A stretch of 64,000 bases of DNA from Candidatus Phyllobacterium onerii (GTDB taxonomy: Bacteria; Pseudomonadota; Alphaproteobacteria; Rhizobiales; Rhizobiaceae), in contig NZ_JAQMHX010000010.1 of the NCBI RefSeq assembly GCF_028331445.1, positions 1 through 64,000 of the forward strand, written 5' to 3'. Both the position numbers and the translations under genes were made by a program. A model generated the notes under the pieces. That model made no database searches. It was not told the origin of the DNA and was given only the letters and a program-made list of their open reading frames with translations. Position 1 is the first letter of the stretch. Each line of letters opens with the position of its first letter. This document shows positions 1-8,814 of the stretch, one piece after another.

Positions 1-177
1 GACTTCTCCAAAGATGAACTTGTCACGCGTGCTCAAAGCCCGACGAAGAGTGATTGTTCCCAAGAAAATTGGCACCGACGTCCAACCGTCCGGTGCATGA
101 CAAATGACGCTGAGTGCGTGTCGCTCGGGAACATTGCGGCTTCGCTAGAGTTTTCAGCTAAACAAATTCGGGAGTTG

Positions 178-390
178 ATGTTTATGTCGCAAGCCTCGGT
201 CGGGGGTGGAAATGCCAAGCGCGACCCCGTCGTCGAGCCGAGCAAACCAAGACTGCTGAGTGTCCTTGGCCTTGGCCTGACAACAGGTGCTGCCGACGAC
301 GATCCGAGCGGGATTGCCACTTCTTCGCAAACGGGGTCTCAGTTTGACTATGCCAGGGTGTGGACCATATTCGCCGGTGGAACAAAATGA
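178..390 (+). pseudogene. Nramp-family metal transporter, N-terminal remnant
   Basis: This short reading frame contains the stretch LTTGAADDDPSGIATSSQ. It closely matches the first conserved helix of Nramp/MntH divalent-metal transporters, normally a GPGLITGAADDDPSGI-type motif with metal-binding Asp and following Pro-Ser-Gly. Intact family members have over 400 residues and about eleven membrane helices. Here the frame stops about 35 residues after the motif and nothing downstream continues it, so only the N-terminus survives. The frame is open upstream to base 1, so the true start may lie anywhere before 178. The identification rests on this one motif. Confidence 0.6.
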
Positions 391-550
391 AGCATGTCGC
401 TGTTGAGTCTGGATGATACGCACAACACGACCGTACCCAGAGCCGTGAACAACCCAGATCGATTTGAGCCGCGTTATAACTATGATGTCGGTCAAGGGTC
501 GGTTCGGTCTGCTGCCGCCTCGACTCGCCTGATCGACAAACGGGGGAAAA

Positions 551-1063
551 ATGATGAGCGCACGATTATTCGACAAGCTATTGTTTGGCGTCTTGGCAGG
601 TGTCGCTGCGACCATGGCAATGACGGCTACGATGAGACGCTTACATACAGCGCTGCCTGATGACGAGCGCTACCCGCTTCCACCTCGCGAAATCGTCGAT
701 CATTCTGTTCCAGCGGTTGATGAGAAAAGCGCTCGGTCAAGAACACTACTGGCGCATTTCGGTTTCGGTGGTCTCGCCGGTGCCCTGTTTGCCATAATGC
801 CCTTCCGAGGGGGTGGCGTATCCTATGGTATCGGTGTCTGGACACTGAGCTACCTTGGCTGGATCCCCGCAGCCCGCATTTTGACCCCCTCGCACCGTCA
901 TCCGCTCAGAAGGAACCTGCTGATGATGGCAGCTCACGTCATCTGGGGCCTGACGCTTGCAAAATCACTGAAGGAAATGGAAGACACGGCGGACGAGGCG
1001 TTCGCGTCACCTATCGGTCGGCTCATTCGGCAGAAGGAGCAAACAGAGAGGAGCGGTCTGTGA
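551..1063 (+). CDS. small integral membrane protein, unknown function
   Basis: This is a 170-residue protein with about four hydrophobic segments: residues 8-26, a glycine-rich segment near 72-90, one near 93-112, and one near 125-140. A polar loop carries the sequence LPPREIVDHS. The arrangement recalls small DUF1440/YagU-like inner-membrane proteins, but I do not recognise a specific family. A short A/G-rich stretch precedes the ATG. The gene lies 49 bp upstream of the NAD-dependent epimerase gene on the same strand, and that gene overlaps the next, so the three probably form one operon. No regulatory site was recognised in front of it. Confidence 0.6.
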   Translation: MMSARLFDKLLFGVLAGVAATMAMTATMRRLHTALPDDERYPLPPREIVDHSVPAVDEKSARSRTLLAHFGFGGLAGALFAIMPFRGGGVSYGIGVWTLSYLGWIPAARILTPSHRHPLRRNLLMMAAHVIWGLTLAKSLKEMEDTADEAFASPIGRLIRQKEQTERSGL

Positions 1064-1112
1064 TCGTTCAGCTTTCACTATTTCGAAGCGATCAGCCGGG
1101 GCTCGGCATATT

Positions 1113-2420
1113 ATGATATCTGACCGCACATCAGGAAAGAAGATTCTCGTGACGGGATCGAACGGCCTGATCGGCACAGCCGTTTGCGCGTGCTTGGTCG
1201 CCAGAGGCTATGTTGTCGTGCGGACATCAAGAAGCAAGTCAGATCGGGTAGGTGAGAACGAGACGATCGTCATTGATATGGCGAAGGCGCTATCGCCTGA
1301 AGATTGGAGGCTTGCTCTTTCAGATGTCGACGCCGTTGTGAATTGCGCAGGTGCTCTGCAGGACAGCGCCCGCGAACACATGACAGAGGTTCATGCTACG
1401 GGCGCAGCAGCGTTATTTCGGGCCTGCGAGCTGGCCGGTGTGCGCCGCGTCATCCAGTTTTCTGCCATCGGGGTCGATCGAGAGCTACCCTCCGCCTTTT
1501 CCGCCAGCAAACGGGCTGGCGAAGAATCCCTGATGAAGCTGGACCTGGATTGGATCGTACTGAGACCCTCCGTCGTTCTGGGCCGGTCAGTTTTCGGAGC
1601 GAGTGCACTGTTTCGCGGGCTGGCAGCGCTGCCTGTCCTGCCATCCATGCCGAATACGGGGCGGCTTCAAGTCGTCCAACTTGATGACGTGGTGGAAACA
1701 GTGATCTTTTTCATTGAAGCCGACAGCCCATCAAGGATCGCTCTCGACCTTGCCGGCCCGGACGCCTTCTCCATGGAGGAGGTGATCGCGCAATACCGAA
1801 GATGGCTTGGATGGAAGGACACGGTGGTATTGGCCATCCCAAGCTGGGCGGCGCGTCTGCTCTATCGCCTTGGTGACGCAGCGAGCGCGCTAGGATGGCG
1901 TCCGCCCATGCGCACGAACGCCTCCCTGGAGATAAGTCGTGGCGCGACAGGAGACGCGGGACCTTGGAAGGCAGCAACTGGAATCGAGGCACAAGGTCTT
2001 TCAGTCGCGCTAGCCGTCAACCCCGCCACAGTGCAGGACAAATGGTTTGCGAATCTCTATTTCATCAAGCCCGCGATCTTCATCGTGCTGCCGTTCTTCT
2101 GGATCATGACGGGAATTATATCATTAACAACCGGTTGGCAAAGCGGCCTACAACTCTTGGTTGGTACGGCCGTGAGCGCGCTAGCGGCGCCGTTGGTCAT
2201 CGCCGGGGCGTTGGCCGATGCGATCATTGGCATTCTCATCGCGATTCGCAAAACTGCGCGGCTGGGCCTGTGGGGAGCGATTTGCATATGCGTTTTTTAT
2301 ATATTGACCGGTACGGTCCTGCGCCCCGATCTGTGGAACGAACCGCTCGGTCCACTAATGAAAATCCTGCCGATCTTGCTTCTGCACCTCGCAGCATTGG
2401 CTATCCTGGAGGAGCGCTAA
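1113..2420 (+). CDS. SDR-family NAD(P)-dependent epimerase/oxidoreductase with DoxX-like C-terminus
   Basis: The protein has 435 residues. Residues 8-260 form an extended short-chain dehydrogenase domain, with the Rossmann glycine motif VTGSNGLIG near residue 13, the CAGA strand, and a region resembling NmrA/complex-I-type SDRs. Residues 310-430 are hydrophobic, with four predicted membrane helices of the DoxX-like kind, so the enzyme is probably membrane-anchored. Such fusions are annotated in many proteobacteria as SDR plus DoxX-like proteins; their substrate is unknown. The stop codon overlaps the start of the next gene by one base (TAATG), which implies translational coupling with the DUF2269 protein. 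Confidence 0.8.
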   Translation: MISDRTSGKKILVTGSNGLIGTAVCACLVARGYVVVRTSRSKSDRVGENETIVIDMAKALSPEDWRLALSDVDAVVNCAGALQDSAREHMTEVHATGAAALFRACELAGVRRVIQFSAIGVDRELPSAFSASKRAGEESLMKLDLDWIVLRPSVVLGRSVFGASALFRGLAALPVLPSMPNTGRLQVVQLDDVVETVIFFIEADSPSRIALDLAGPDAFSMEEVIAQYRRWLGWKDTVVLAIPSWAARLLYRLGDAASALGWRPPMRTNASLEISRGATGDAGPWKAATGIEAQGLSVALAVNPATVQDKWFANLYFIKPAIFIVLPFFWIMTGIISLTTGWQSGLQLLVGTAVSALAAPLVIAGALADAIIGILIAIRKTARLGLWGAICICVFYILTGTVLRPDLWNEPLGPLMKILPILLLHLAALAILEER

Positions 2421-2893
2421 TGCTCTACTTCGCTCTCAAATATTTGCATATCGTCGGTGCATCGGTTCTGCTGGGAACAGGCGCTGGCATCGCTTTCTTC
2501 ATGCTGCTTGCGCATTGGACCGGAACTGCCGCTACTGTGGCGGCAGTAGCACGCATTGTCGTCATCGCCGATTTCCTGTTCACTGCCACTGCCGTTGTGG
2601 CTCAGCCAATCACCGGCGTCGCGCTCGCCTGGCAGGTCGGCTATACGCTTTGGGAAGGTTGGATCGTGGTCTCAATCCTCCTTTACATCGTAACCGGGCT
2701 CTTTTGGCTTCCAGTCGTCTGGATGCAAATGGAGATGCGCGATCTAGCAGCGGCTGCGGCTAAGGCTGGCCAGCCCCTTCCGCTGCGCTATCACCGGCTT
2801 TTCCGGCTTTGGTTCTTTTTTGGCTTCCCTGCCTTTGTCGCGGTTGCAGCGATTTTCTGGCTGATGATCACCCGACCAGTCATCGAATGGTAG
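2420..2893 (+). CDS. DUF2269-family membrane protein
   Basis: This 157-residue protein has four predicted membrane helices, with a conserved start (LKYLHIVGASVLLGTGAG) and the WMITRPVIEW-like C-terminus typical of DUF2269 integral membrane proteins. The start is fixed by the overlapping TAATG and by an upstream GGAGG at the end of the previous gene. DUF2269 genes commonly follow SDR/DoxX-like genes, as here. The biochemical function is unknown. An alternative longer frame that begins inside the previous gene is judged to be a shadow. Confidence 0.8.
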   Translation: MLYFALKYLHIVGASVLLGTGAGIAFFMLLAHWTGTAATVAAVARIVVIADFLFTATAVVAQPITGVALAWQVGYTLWEGWIVVSILLYIVTGLFWLPVVWMQMEMRDLAAAAAKAGQPLPLRYHRLFRLWFFFGFPAFVAVAAIFWLMITRPVIEW

Positions 2894-3084
2894 GGACCGA
2901 CTCTAGGGCTCTTCCCGGTCGTCTTTGCTGGGATTGATTTCAACATCTTGGACTTGCATCGCTGTTTTTGGCGAGCGAGCACAGGACTCCTCGATCCTTC
3001 AAGTTTAAGCGCGGCGGGCGATTTCATTTTTCGACACGGATCGAAATGGCTTTGCCGGTCGTTATAGCCAAACAGGAGGCAGCG

Positions 3085-4659
3085 ATGAACGTCAGCGGCG
3101 AAGCCACGACATCCCTTTGGATGAAGGATACGGAATTTCCCTCGGCGCGGAAGCTCGATCGGGACGAGCGATGTGAAGTTGCTGTGGTGGGGGCAGGGAT
3201 TGCCGGTGTATCAATAGCCTATGAGCTTGCGCTGGCCGGCAGAAGCGTTGTTCTCATCGATCGCGGACCATTGCTGGGCGGCATGACGTCCCGCACCACT
3301 GCCCATCTCGCACCGATCTGCGACGACGGGCTGAGCGAACTCGTCAAGATACGCGGCGAGGAGTTGGCGCGAGGTTTTCAGGAGAGCCAGCAAGCTGCCG
3401 TCGACCGTATCGAGCGGCATGTCAAGGAGCTTGGTATCGACTGCGATTTCAGAAGATTAGATGGCTTTCTGTTTCCGGCGGCGTGGATGGACGCGGACGA
3501 AGCTGGAAAGGTTTGCGAGGAAGAATATAAGGCTGCCGGGAAAGTCGGCGCCACCGTGGAGCACGGCAAGGGCGTCCCGTTGAAAGGGCATGAGTCCGCA
3601 CAGGTTTTGCGCTATCCCAACCAAGCCACGTTTCACCCGCTCAAATATCTGCGTACCCTCTTGGCCGATTTCGAAAAACGCGGCGGCAAGATGTTTGCTG
3701 ACAGCGCCGTCACCGAGATTGAGGAGGGCCAAGAGGTCCGTCTCCACGTCGAGGGCGGGGCGACCATCATCGCTGACAATGTGATCTTCGCCACCAACTC
3801 CCCCATCAATACTGTCGCGGCGATTCACAGCAAGATGGCGCCCTATCGTACCTACGCGATGGCTATGGAACTGCCCAAGGGCTCACTTCCCGATGCGCTC
3901 TATTGGGACATGGACGATCCTTATCACTATGTCCGCCTCCATCCCGGAACAGGCAACCTCGACTACCTTATAGCGGGTGGATGCGATCACAAATCAGGAG
4001 AAGCCGACGACGGCGAAGCGCGTTTCGATGCGCTCGAGGCGTGGATCAGAGCGCTGGTTCCGGACTTGGGCGCTGAAACGACCCGATGGTCGGGCCAAGT
4101 TCTCGATACGATCGACTATTGCGGATTCATCGGCCGCAGTCCGGGCAGCAACAACGTTTTCATTTCCACCGGCGATTCCGGTCAAGGCATGACGCACGGG
4201 GCTTTGGCGGGCTTGTTGATCCGCGACTTGATCGTTGACGGTTCGAGCCCGTGGGAAGATGTTTATGCTCCCGATCGGACGCCACCGTCGGCTTTGGCTA
4301 ACTATATCAATGAAAACCTTACAGCGGTAAGGAATTTCGCCGAGCGTCTGTTACCCGGCGAAATCGGGTCGGCCGACGATCTCAATCCCGGCGAAGGGGG
4401 TATCCTGCGGCATCTTCTGAGCAAGCTCGCGGTTTGCCGTGATCAAAGCGGCCAAGTCCATACGCATTCCGCCTCTTGCACGCATCTCGGCTGTCTTGTT
4501 CACTGGAATTCGACCGAGCAATGCTGGGATTGTCCCTGCCATGGTTCGCAGTTCGCTCCCGATGGAACTGTGCTCAACGGACCGGCGATCCTATCTTTGT
4601 CTGGGTGCGACGCAGCTGCTGACCGTGATCCGACCGATGATACTAAAAGCGCAACCTGA
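3085..4659 (+). CDS. FAD-dependent oxidoreductase with C-terminal Rieske [2Fe-2S] domain
   Basis: The protein has 524 residues. An N-terminal dinucleotide-binding motif (VVGAGIAGVSIAYE, near residue 34) opens a DAO-type FAD oxidoreductase domain, similar to the glycine oxidase and gamma-glutamylputrescine oxidase group. The C-terminal ~70 residues hold a Rieske cluster site: Cys-Thr-His-Leu-Gly-Cys near 465 and Cys-Pro-Cys-His-Gly-Ser near 482, so both Cys/His pairs are present. This architecture is common in soil alphaproteobacteria; the substrate is not known. The ATG at 3085 is chosen because AGGAGG lies a few bases upstream; the open frame extends to 2968 without a better site. The last ~20 residues after the Rieske fold look non-conserved and polar, so the extreme C-terminus may be altered. 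Confidence 0.85.
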   Translation: MNVSGEATTSLWMKDTEFPSARKLDRDERCEVAVVGAGIAGVSIAYELALAGRSVVLIDRGPLLGGMTSRTTAHLAPICDDGLSELVKIRGEELARGFQESQQAAVDRIERHVKELGIDCDFRRLDGFLFPAAWMDADEAGKVCEEEYKAAGKVGATVEHGKGVPLKGHESAQVLRYPNQATFHPLKYLRTLLADFEKRGGKMFADSAVTEIEEGQEVRLHVEGGATIIADNVIFATNSPINTVAAIHSKMAPYRTYAMAMELPKGSLPDALYWDMDDPYHYVRLHPGTGNLDYLIAGGCDHKSGEADDGEARFDALEAWIRALVPDLGAETTRWSGQVLDTIDYCGFIGRSPGSNNVFISTGDSGQGMTHGALAGLLIRDLIVDGSSPWEDVYAPDRTPPSALANYINENLTAVRNFAERLLPGEIGSADDLNPGEGGILRHLLSKLAVCRDQSGQVHTHSASCTHLGCLVHWNSTEQCWDCPCHGSQFAPDGTVLNGPAILSLSGCDAAADRDPTDDTKSAT

Positions 4660-5037
4660 AAAGTATGCGAACCATGGGCATCTATATCCGCTTCAGAGGC
4701 TCTTTCGAGCTGGACTGGTTGCTCGAAGCTTTCTACTTGACAATCGTTTAGGAAGCCGCCGCCATCAGATTCGCGCTCGACCACCAAGCGCAGCGATAAG
4801 TCAGCTCAGTTTGATCAGAGGGGTGCATCCCTTGGGTGCACACCGCAGGCATGCAGCCAAGACGAACGAAACACTAAACTCCAGCATGTGAACGGATAAG
4901 CGACTAGTCGCGATGGACATGACATCGGCGCGGATGGGTATGGGATCACGGCTCTGACAGCGTTCGGCGATAGCCTCTCACTGGATATGTCACCGCGCGG
5001 CGAAGTCGAATCGATGGCGGACACAAAAGAATTGTAA
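4660..5037. other. intergenic stretch without a recognisable gene
   Basis: These ~380 bp separate the Rieske oxidoreductase from the EcfG promoter of the DUF892 gene. Short open frames exist on both strands, but none has a convincing start site or resembles a known protein. No stem-loop terminator was recognised after 4659. Confidence 0.5.
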
Positions 5038-5062
5038 GGAACGTTCCCGCCTCTCTTGCGTT
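5038..5062 (+). promoter_or_regulatory. EcfG-type general-stress promoter
   Basis: GGAAC at 5038-5042 is followed after 16 bases by CGTT at 5059-5062. This is the exact consensus bound by EcfG sigma factors, which run the PhyR/NepR general stress response of Alphaproteobacteria. It lies 32 bp before the ATG of the DUF892 ferritin-like gene, which leaves a short 5' leader with a ribosome-binding site. DUF892 proteins are frequent members of this regulon. Confidence 0.75.
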
Positions 5063-5093
5063 GGGAGCCTGTATCACCGAGAGGAGCATGATT

Positions 5094-5588
5094 ATGGCCG
5101 AGAAAACACTGGCGACATTGTTTCACGAAACGCTCAAAGACGTTTATTATGCGGAGCGAAAAATTTTGAAGGCACTGCCGAAGATGGAAAGGGCCGCGTC
5201 CCATCCAGACCTTAAAGCGGCCTTTGAAAAGCATCGCATGGAAAGCGAAGTACATGTTGAACGCCTGCAACAGGTCTTCGAGATTTTCGGGAAACGAGCA
5301 CAGGGCAAAACCTGCGATGCCATCGAGGGAATCATCGCTGAAGGCGAAGAAATAATGGAGGACTTTAAGGGTCAGGCAGCGCTCGACGCTGGCCTGGCAT
5401 CCGCGGCCCAAGCGGTCGAACATTACGAGATAGCCCGCTACGGCACCTTGGCGCGTTGGGCCGGCGAACTAGGCTTGAAGGACGCGCAAAAGCTTCTTGT
5501 TACCACCTTGCAGGAAGAGACGAAGACCGACGAGGCCTTGACTGCTTTGGCTGAAGGCTCCCTCAACCCAGCCGCAATGGCGGCGTGA
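5094..5588 (+). CDS. DUF892 (YciE/YciF-type) ferritin-like protein
   Basis: This 164-residue, all-helical protein matches DUF892 (YciE/YciF family), a four-helix-bundle group related to ferritins. It is thought to bind two metal ions and to act in stress protection. Characteristic pieces are the N-terminal LFHETLKDVYYAERKILKALPKM, the EVHVERLQQVF helix with Glu/His ligands, and the AVEHYEIARYGTL helix. The ATG at 5094 is chosen over the one at 5088 because GAGGAG at 5081-5086 is correctly spaced only for 5094. A perfect EcfG promoter precedes the gene and a strong intrinsic terminator follows it, so it is a single-gene stress-induced unit. A 3' remnant of a second copy lies near 33.9 kb. Confidence 0.9.
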   Translation: MAEKTLATLFHETLKDVYYAERKILKALPKMERAASHPDLKAAFEKHRMESEVHVERLQQVFEIFGKRAQGKTCDAIEGIIAEGEEIMEDFKGQAALDAGLASAAQAVEHYEIARYGTLARWAGELGLKDAQKLLVTTLQEETKTDEALTALAEGSLNPAAMAA

Positions 5589-5591
5589 TTG

Positions 5592-5626
5592 AAAGAGAGC
5601 GCCGCAAATGGCGCTCTCTTTGTTTT
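5592..5626 (+). terminator. rho-independent terminator of the DUF892 gene
   Basis: A perfect 12-bp stem (AAAGAGAGCGCC at 5592-5603 with its complement at 5610-5621) encloses a 6-base loop and is followed by GTTTT. It begins four bases after the DUF892 stop codon. It lies in front of the next gene's start at 5652 and rules out the upstream TTG as a start for that gene. Confidence 0.85.
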
Positions 5627-5651
5627 CGGAAAACAACGCGCGAAAAGCATC

Positions 5652-6266
5652 ATGGCCGAGGGATTGAGATTTGGATCGATTGGAAAAGGTGCGGTTCACA
5701 CCTGTGTCGACATGCAGGGATTGTTCCGGGGAGACAGCCCGTGGGCGATGCCGTGGTTCGAAAGGGTTCTGCCTAATATTCACTTGCTGGTCGAGCGCGA
5801 CCCCCATGCAACGATCTTCACGCGTTTCGTCCCGGCCAGAAACCTCGACGAAGTTGGCGGAACGTGGCTTCGGTATTATCACAGATGGGAAGGGCTTACG
5901 CTCGAGCACGTCGACCCGTCCAAGGTCGACATCGTGCCAGAGCTCAAGCGCTATGCACCACCGGCCGCGATCGTGGATAAGTCCGTCTACTCTCCCTGGT
6001 TTGCCAGCACGCTTTCGACGCTTCTTAAAACTCGCGGCATTGACACGGTTCTCGTATCAGGTGGCGAAACTGACGTGTGCGTGCTGTCGACCGTCCTCGG
6101 GGCAGTTGACTTTGGCTTCAGGGTGATTGTCGTTCATGACGCAGTGTGCAGTTCGTCCGATGCGGCTCATGATGCGATGCAGCTCTTCTACGGTCAACGG
6201 TTATCCCAGCAAGTCGAGACTGCTTCGACGGAAGAAGTGTTGGATAGCTGGGTGGTAAGGCGATAG
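5652..6266 (+). CDS. isochorismatase-family cysteine hydrolase
   Basis: The protein has 204 residues. The catalytic triad of the isochorismatase/nicotinamidase family can be read: Asp in CVDMQGLF near residue 21, Lys in VDKSVYSPW near 110, and Cys in GGETDVCVLST near 144. Family members hydrolyse small amides or carbamates (nicotinamide, N-carbamoyl compounds) or the isochorismate enol ether; the substrate cannot be named from sequence. The length is normal. The frame is open upstream to a TTG at 5589, but that lies within the terminator of the previous gene, so the ATG at 5652 is preferred. No promoter was recognised in the short gap. Confidence 0.85.
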   Translation: MAEGLRFGSIGKGAVHTCVDMQGLFRGDSPWAMPWFERVLPNIHLLVERDPHATIFTRFVPARNLDEVGGTWLRYYHRWEGLTLEHVDPSKVDIVPELKRYAPPAAIVDKSVYSPWFASTLSTLLKTRGIDTVLVSGGETDVCVLSTVLGAVDFGFRVIVVHDAVCSSSDAAHDAMQLFYGQRLSQQVETASTEEVLDSWVVRR

Positions 6267-6367
6267 GCAAGCAGCATTTCCCATGACGGCAGGCCGCGAA
6301 GTACCGAATAGCAAGGGCACACGAGGTCTAGCGCGCTTGGCGAGGGATCGCTGAAGACTTCACGTCG

Positions 6368-6970
6368 TCAATTGTGTTTTGCAGCAACGATTTCGCGGGA
6401 CGCTTGCCCTGTAAGCGCGGAGGCGATGTCCTGTGCCATCCGCAGATGTTTCATCACTGCGGGCAAGGTTGCCGCCGAATATTGTTGCAGTTGCGCATCC
6501 TCGCCGGACCCGATCTCCCATGCCAGCAATTGCGCGGTTTTTTGATGAGCGATGATCTGCGAACGGATGTATGCAACGTCAAATGCTTGTCCCTCGGCCG
6601 CGTCCAGCTTCTGTCGCATTGCCTTGTGGTCAGCGTCCAACTTGTCCGGCAATGGTATCTTGGCCGCATCCGCCAACGCCTTCAGTCTGCTGTTGGCATC
6701 GGAATGATCATCAACCATAGCCTGTGCAAATTCCTTGACCCTGGAATCGGTTGCCTTGGTTGCGGCAAGCTTTGCAAGATCGACTTCGGCCAGTCCACCC
6801 ACCGCTGCGAGCTGTGCAAAAAGCCGATCCTGATTGTTGGTTTGATGTGCGGCGGGTACGCCCGGTTCCTCCATCCGTGTGTCCGGTGCAAACCCCGCGG
6901 GATTGCCCATCTGGGCAAGTGCCGGTGTGCTGACGAGCGTCACTAAAACTGTGGTCAGAAAATCACGCAT
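6368..6970 (-). CDS. DUF4142 periplasmic protein
   Basis: This 200-residue protein has a signal peptide (hydrophobic residues 5-17, then PALAQ) and a DUF4142 domain. That is a ferritin-like helical domain with the pattern AxxGGLAEVDLAKLAATKATDSRVKEFAQ, then MVDDHSDANSRL and KALAD, and a C-terminal HLRMAQDIASAL. The function of DUF4142 is unknown; the proteins are exported and often stress-linked. The ATG at 6970 is used because the upstream ATG at 6985 overlaps the AGGAG ribosome-binding site. It starts 22 bp after the stop of the di-haem cytochrome gene on the same strand, so the two are probably co-transcribed and act together in the periplasm. It is divergent from the two frameshifted DUF4142 genes at 15.1 and 37.8 kb. 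Confidence 0.85.
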   Translation of the reverse strand: MRDFLTTVLVTLVSTPALAQMGNPAGFAPDTRMEEPGVPAAHQTNNQDRLFAQLAAVGGLAEVDLAKLAATKATDSRVKEFAQAMVDDHSDANSRLKALADAAKIPLPDKLDADHKAMRQKLDAAEGQAFDVAYIRSQIIAHQKTAQLLAWEIGSGEDAQLQQYSAATLPAVMKHLRMAQDIASALTGQASREIVAAKHN

Positions 6971-6991
6971 GTTGTGTCTCCTCATATCAAA

Positions 6992-8389
6992 TCAGAGTGT
7001 CAGCATGTAGGCCACGAGCGAATCCCTCTCGTCCTGGCTGAGCTTCACACCGAGCACCAGATTGAAGAACTCCACTGTGTCGGCCAAGGTGAGCAGGCGC
7101 CCGTCGTGCAGATAGGGCGGCGAATCCTTGATACCACGCAGGGTAAACGTCTTGATCGGACCGTCCGCAATGGCGACCTGATCATTGGCGGTGTAACCGA
7201 TATTGTAAAAACGTTCGAGCTTGAGATCATGCATGTTGTTGTCAAGGAATGAGGTTTGCGGCAGGTGGCATTCGCCGCAGCGGCCTTTGCCCATGAAGAC
7301 ACGCTCGCCCGCCAATTCCTGCTCGCTCGCTTTCGCCGGGTCGAGTTTGCCCATCAGGTCGAGCTTCGGTGCCGGCGAAAAATCGATGATGTTCTGCATT
7401 TGCGCCATCATGGCAACTTGGTTGGGTCTGTCGGGCAAGTTCACACCTTTGCGGGTGGCGCTGACATGGTCGCCATTAAAATAAGCCGTGCGCTGTTCGA
7501 ATTCGGTGAAATCCTCGATTGAACGCAGCGAGCGTTTTGATCCATGGATTTGTTGGTTGAACATGCCGCGCAGACTGGTGCTGTCGAGGCGAAAACGTGC
7601 GGCTTGCGGCCGGACATCGGGTGTGAGGTGAAAGGCTCCGTTCGTGTGAAAATTGGCGTGACAGTCGAGGCAGGCAACCCCCATGCTCTGCTGCGCGACC
7701 TTGCGATCTTCTGTCTGGTTGAATTCCTCTTGGGGAAATGGCGTCAGGAGAAGCCTGAGCCCCTCCATCTGGACCGGCGTAATGATGCCGTTCATATATT
7801 CGTAGAAATTTTTGATCGTCAGAAGTTCTCCGCGCGACACGTCACCCAGTTCGGGATGCGTCGTCAAGAAAATCGGAGGGGGAAATTCCGGCGTCAAATG
7901 ATCGGGAAGATCAAAATCGACGTCAAAGCGTTTGAGGTCGCGGTTCTCCTGTTTGCCGATCTCGTCTATTGCCTTTTGCGGGAAAACCTGTCCCCCCGTG
8001 GCTTGCTTCACGTGCGGAAGGGGCCTGAAGCCCTCGGGAAGAAGGTTTTTGTCGCGGATCTCGGTTGGGCTCATACTTGCCAGGGTATCCCAGGTGACCC
8101 CGTCAGGCAGCCTGACCCTTACACCGTCCTGCACTTTTTTCTGGCCCCCGGACATGCTGGCGTCGGGAATAGGTTTATCCGCGAGGTCGTATCGTTTGTT
8201 GAGAAGGTCTTGCTGGCGTTTCATGACTTTGGGTTTCTGCGCCTCGTCATTGGCCCTGACGCTCGAAAGGGGCTGCGTCGGTAGCGGACGGTAGGTCAGA
8301 TCCGGGGGCAGGGGATCCGAATATGCAGCAAGGCTTGCCGCGCTCGCACTCATAATACAGGCAAGAGCCATCAGTTTTAAGGGTGACAT
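6992..8389 (-). CDS. di-haem cytochrome c (MauG/cytochrome c peroxidase-like)
   Basis: The protein has 465 residues with an N-terminal signal peptide (LMALACIMSASAASLAA). It has two c-type haem sites: CLDCH near residue 237 and CGECH near residue 370. The spacing and the C-terminal TFTLRGIKDSPPYLHDGRLLTL, LADTVEFFN pattern are those of the bacterial di-haem cytochrome c peroxidase/MauG superfamily, in the branch annotated as cytochrome B6-like. It probably acts in the periplasm as a peroxidase or oxidase; the substrate is unknown. The ATG at 8389 has GGAG seven bases upstream and is preferred to a TTG at 8395. The DUF4142 gene follows closely in the same operon. The divergent upstream region contains an EcfG-like element and an FNR-type box. 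Confidence 0.85.
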   Translation of the reverse strand: MSPLKLMALACIMSASAASLAAYSDPLPPDLTYRPLPTQPLSSVRANDEAQKPKVMKRQQDLLNKRYDLADKPIPDASMSGGQKKVQDGVRVRLPDGVTWDTLASMSPTEIRDKNLLPEGFRPLPHVKQATGGQVFPQKAIDEIGKQENRDLKRFDVDFDLPDHLTPEFPPPIFLTTHPELGDVSRGELLTIKNFYEYMNGIITPVQMEGLRLLLTPFPQEEFNQTEDRKVAQQSMGVACLDCHANFHTNGAFHLTPDVRPQAARFRLDSTSLRGMFNQQIHGSKRSLRSIEDFTEFEQRTAYFNGDHVSATRKGVNLPDRPNQVAMMAQMQNIIDFSPAPKLDLMGKLDPAKASEQELAGERVFMGKGRCGECHLPQTSFLDNNMHDLKLERFYNIGYTANDQVAIADGPIKTFTLRGIKDSPPYLHDGRLLTLADTVEFFNLVLGVKLSQDERDSLVAYMLTL

Positions 8390-8423
8390 GGCCAATCTCC
8401 AGAACGCTCATGAATAACGCACG

Positions 8424-8448
8424 AACTTGCAAGGACAGAATTGGTTCC
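8424..8448 (-). promoter_or_regulatory. possible EcfG-like promoter for the di-haem cytochrome operon
   Basis: Read on the minus strand, GGAAC (8448-8444) is followed after 16 bases by AGTT (8427-8424), one mismatch from the EcfG consensus. It ends 35 bp upstream of the cytochrome start. The same AGTT variant occurs before both DUF2243 copies, which gives it some support, but it remains a one-mismatch match. Confidence 0.4.
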
Positions 8449-8644
8449 CCTGTTGCGGCATTTGCCGCTGGAGACGGGATCGTCTTCTGTAGCTGAGATT
8501 GCTTCGTGCGCCGCTGTATGTTCCACGGAACAAAGTGAGGCGTGGCTGGTTGGCGTTGCAACCCAGAAGGGAGGAAAGGATGGCACCACAAATTCTTTTG
8601 ACGGACGATGTCGTCATCGACCGTGGGCGGTACGGAGTTTCGAG

Positions 8645-8658
8645 TTGATCTACATCAA
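8645..8658. promoter_or_regulatory. FNR/FixK/FnrN-type box
   Basis: TTGAT-CTAC-ATCAA is an exact match to the Alphaproteobacterial Fnr/FixK binding site (TTGAT-N4-ATCAA), active under low oxygen. It lies between the divergent di-haem cytochrome gene (start 8389) and the thioredoxin-reductase-like gene (start 8815). Its centre is about 163 bp upstream of the latter ATG and about 262 bp upstream of the former. Either gene could be the target; the long leader makes the assignment uncertain. The remainder of the 425-bp gap shows no gene. Confidence 0.6.
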
Positions 8659-8814
8659 CTGGCTGACAACTTCGTCTCAAACGCAATCCCTCGCAAGGAA
8701 GTCTAATGTCGAGGCTGGGCTGATGAAAATGGGGATGAAGCAAGTTTCGGCGGTCAATCGTAGGGTGACACTTGCACTTTTGTGTCGGTGCCCAAGAGCT
8801 AGAGCAGGTCAAGA

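Noticed and set aside
1895-2419. Extended start for the DUF2269 gene
   Set aside because: The upstream part overlaps the SDR/DoxX gene in another frame and is not hydrophobic or family-like; the TAATG start is better.
8527-8557. GGAAC and CGTT upstream of the thioredoxin-reductase-like gene
   Set aside because: The spacer is 22 bases, too long for an EcfG promoter.
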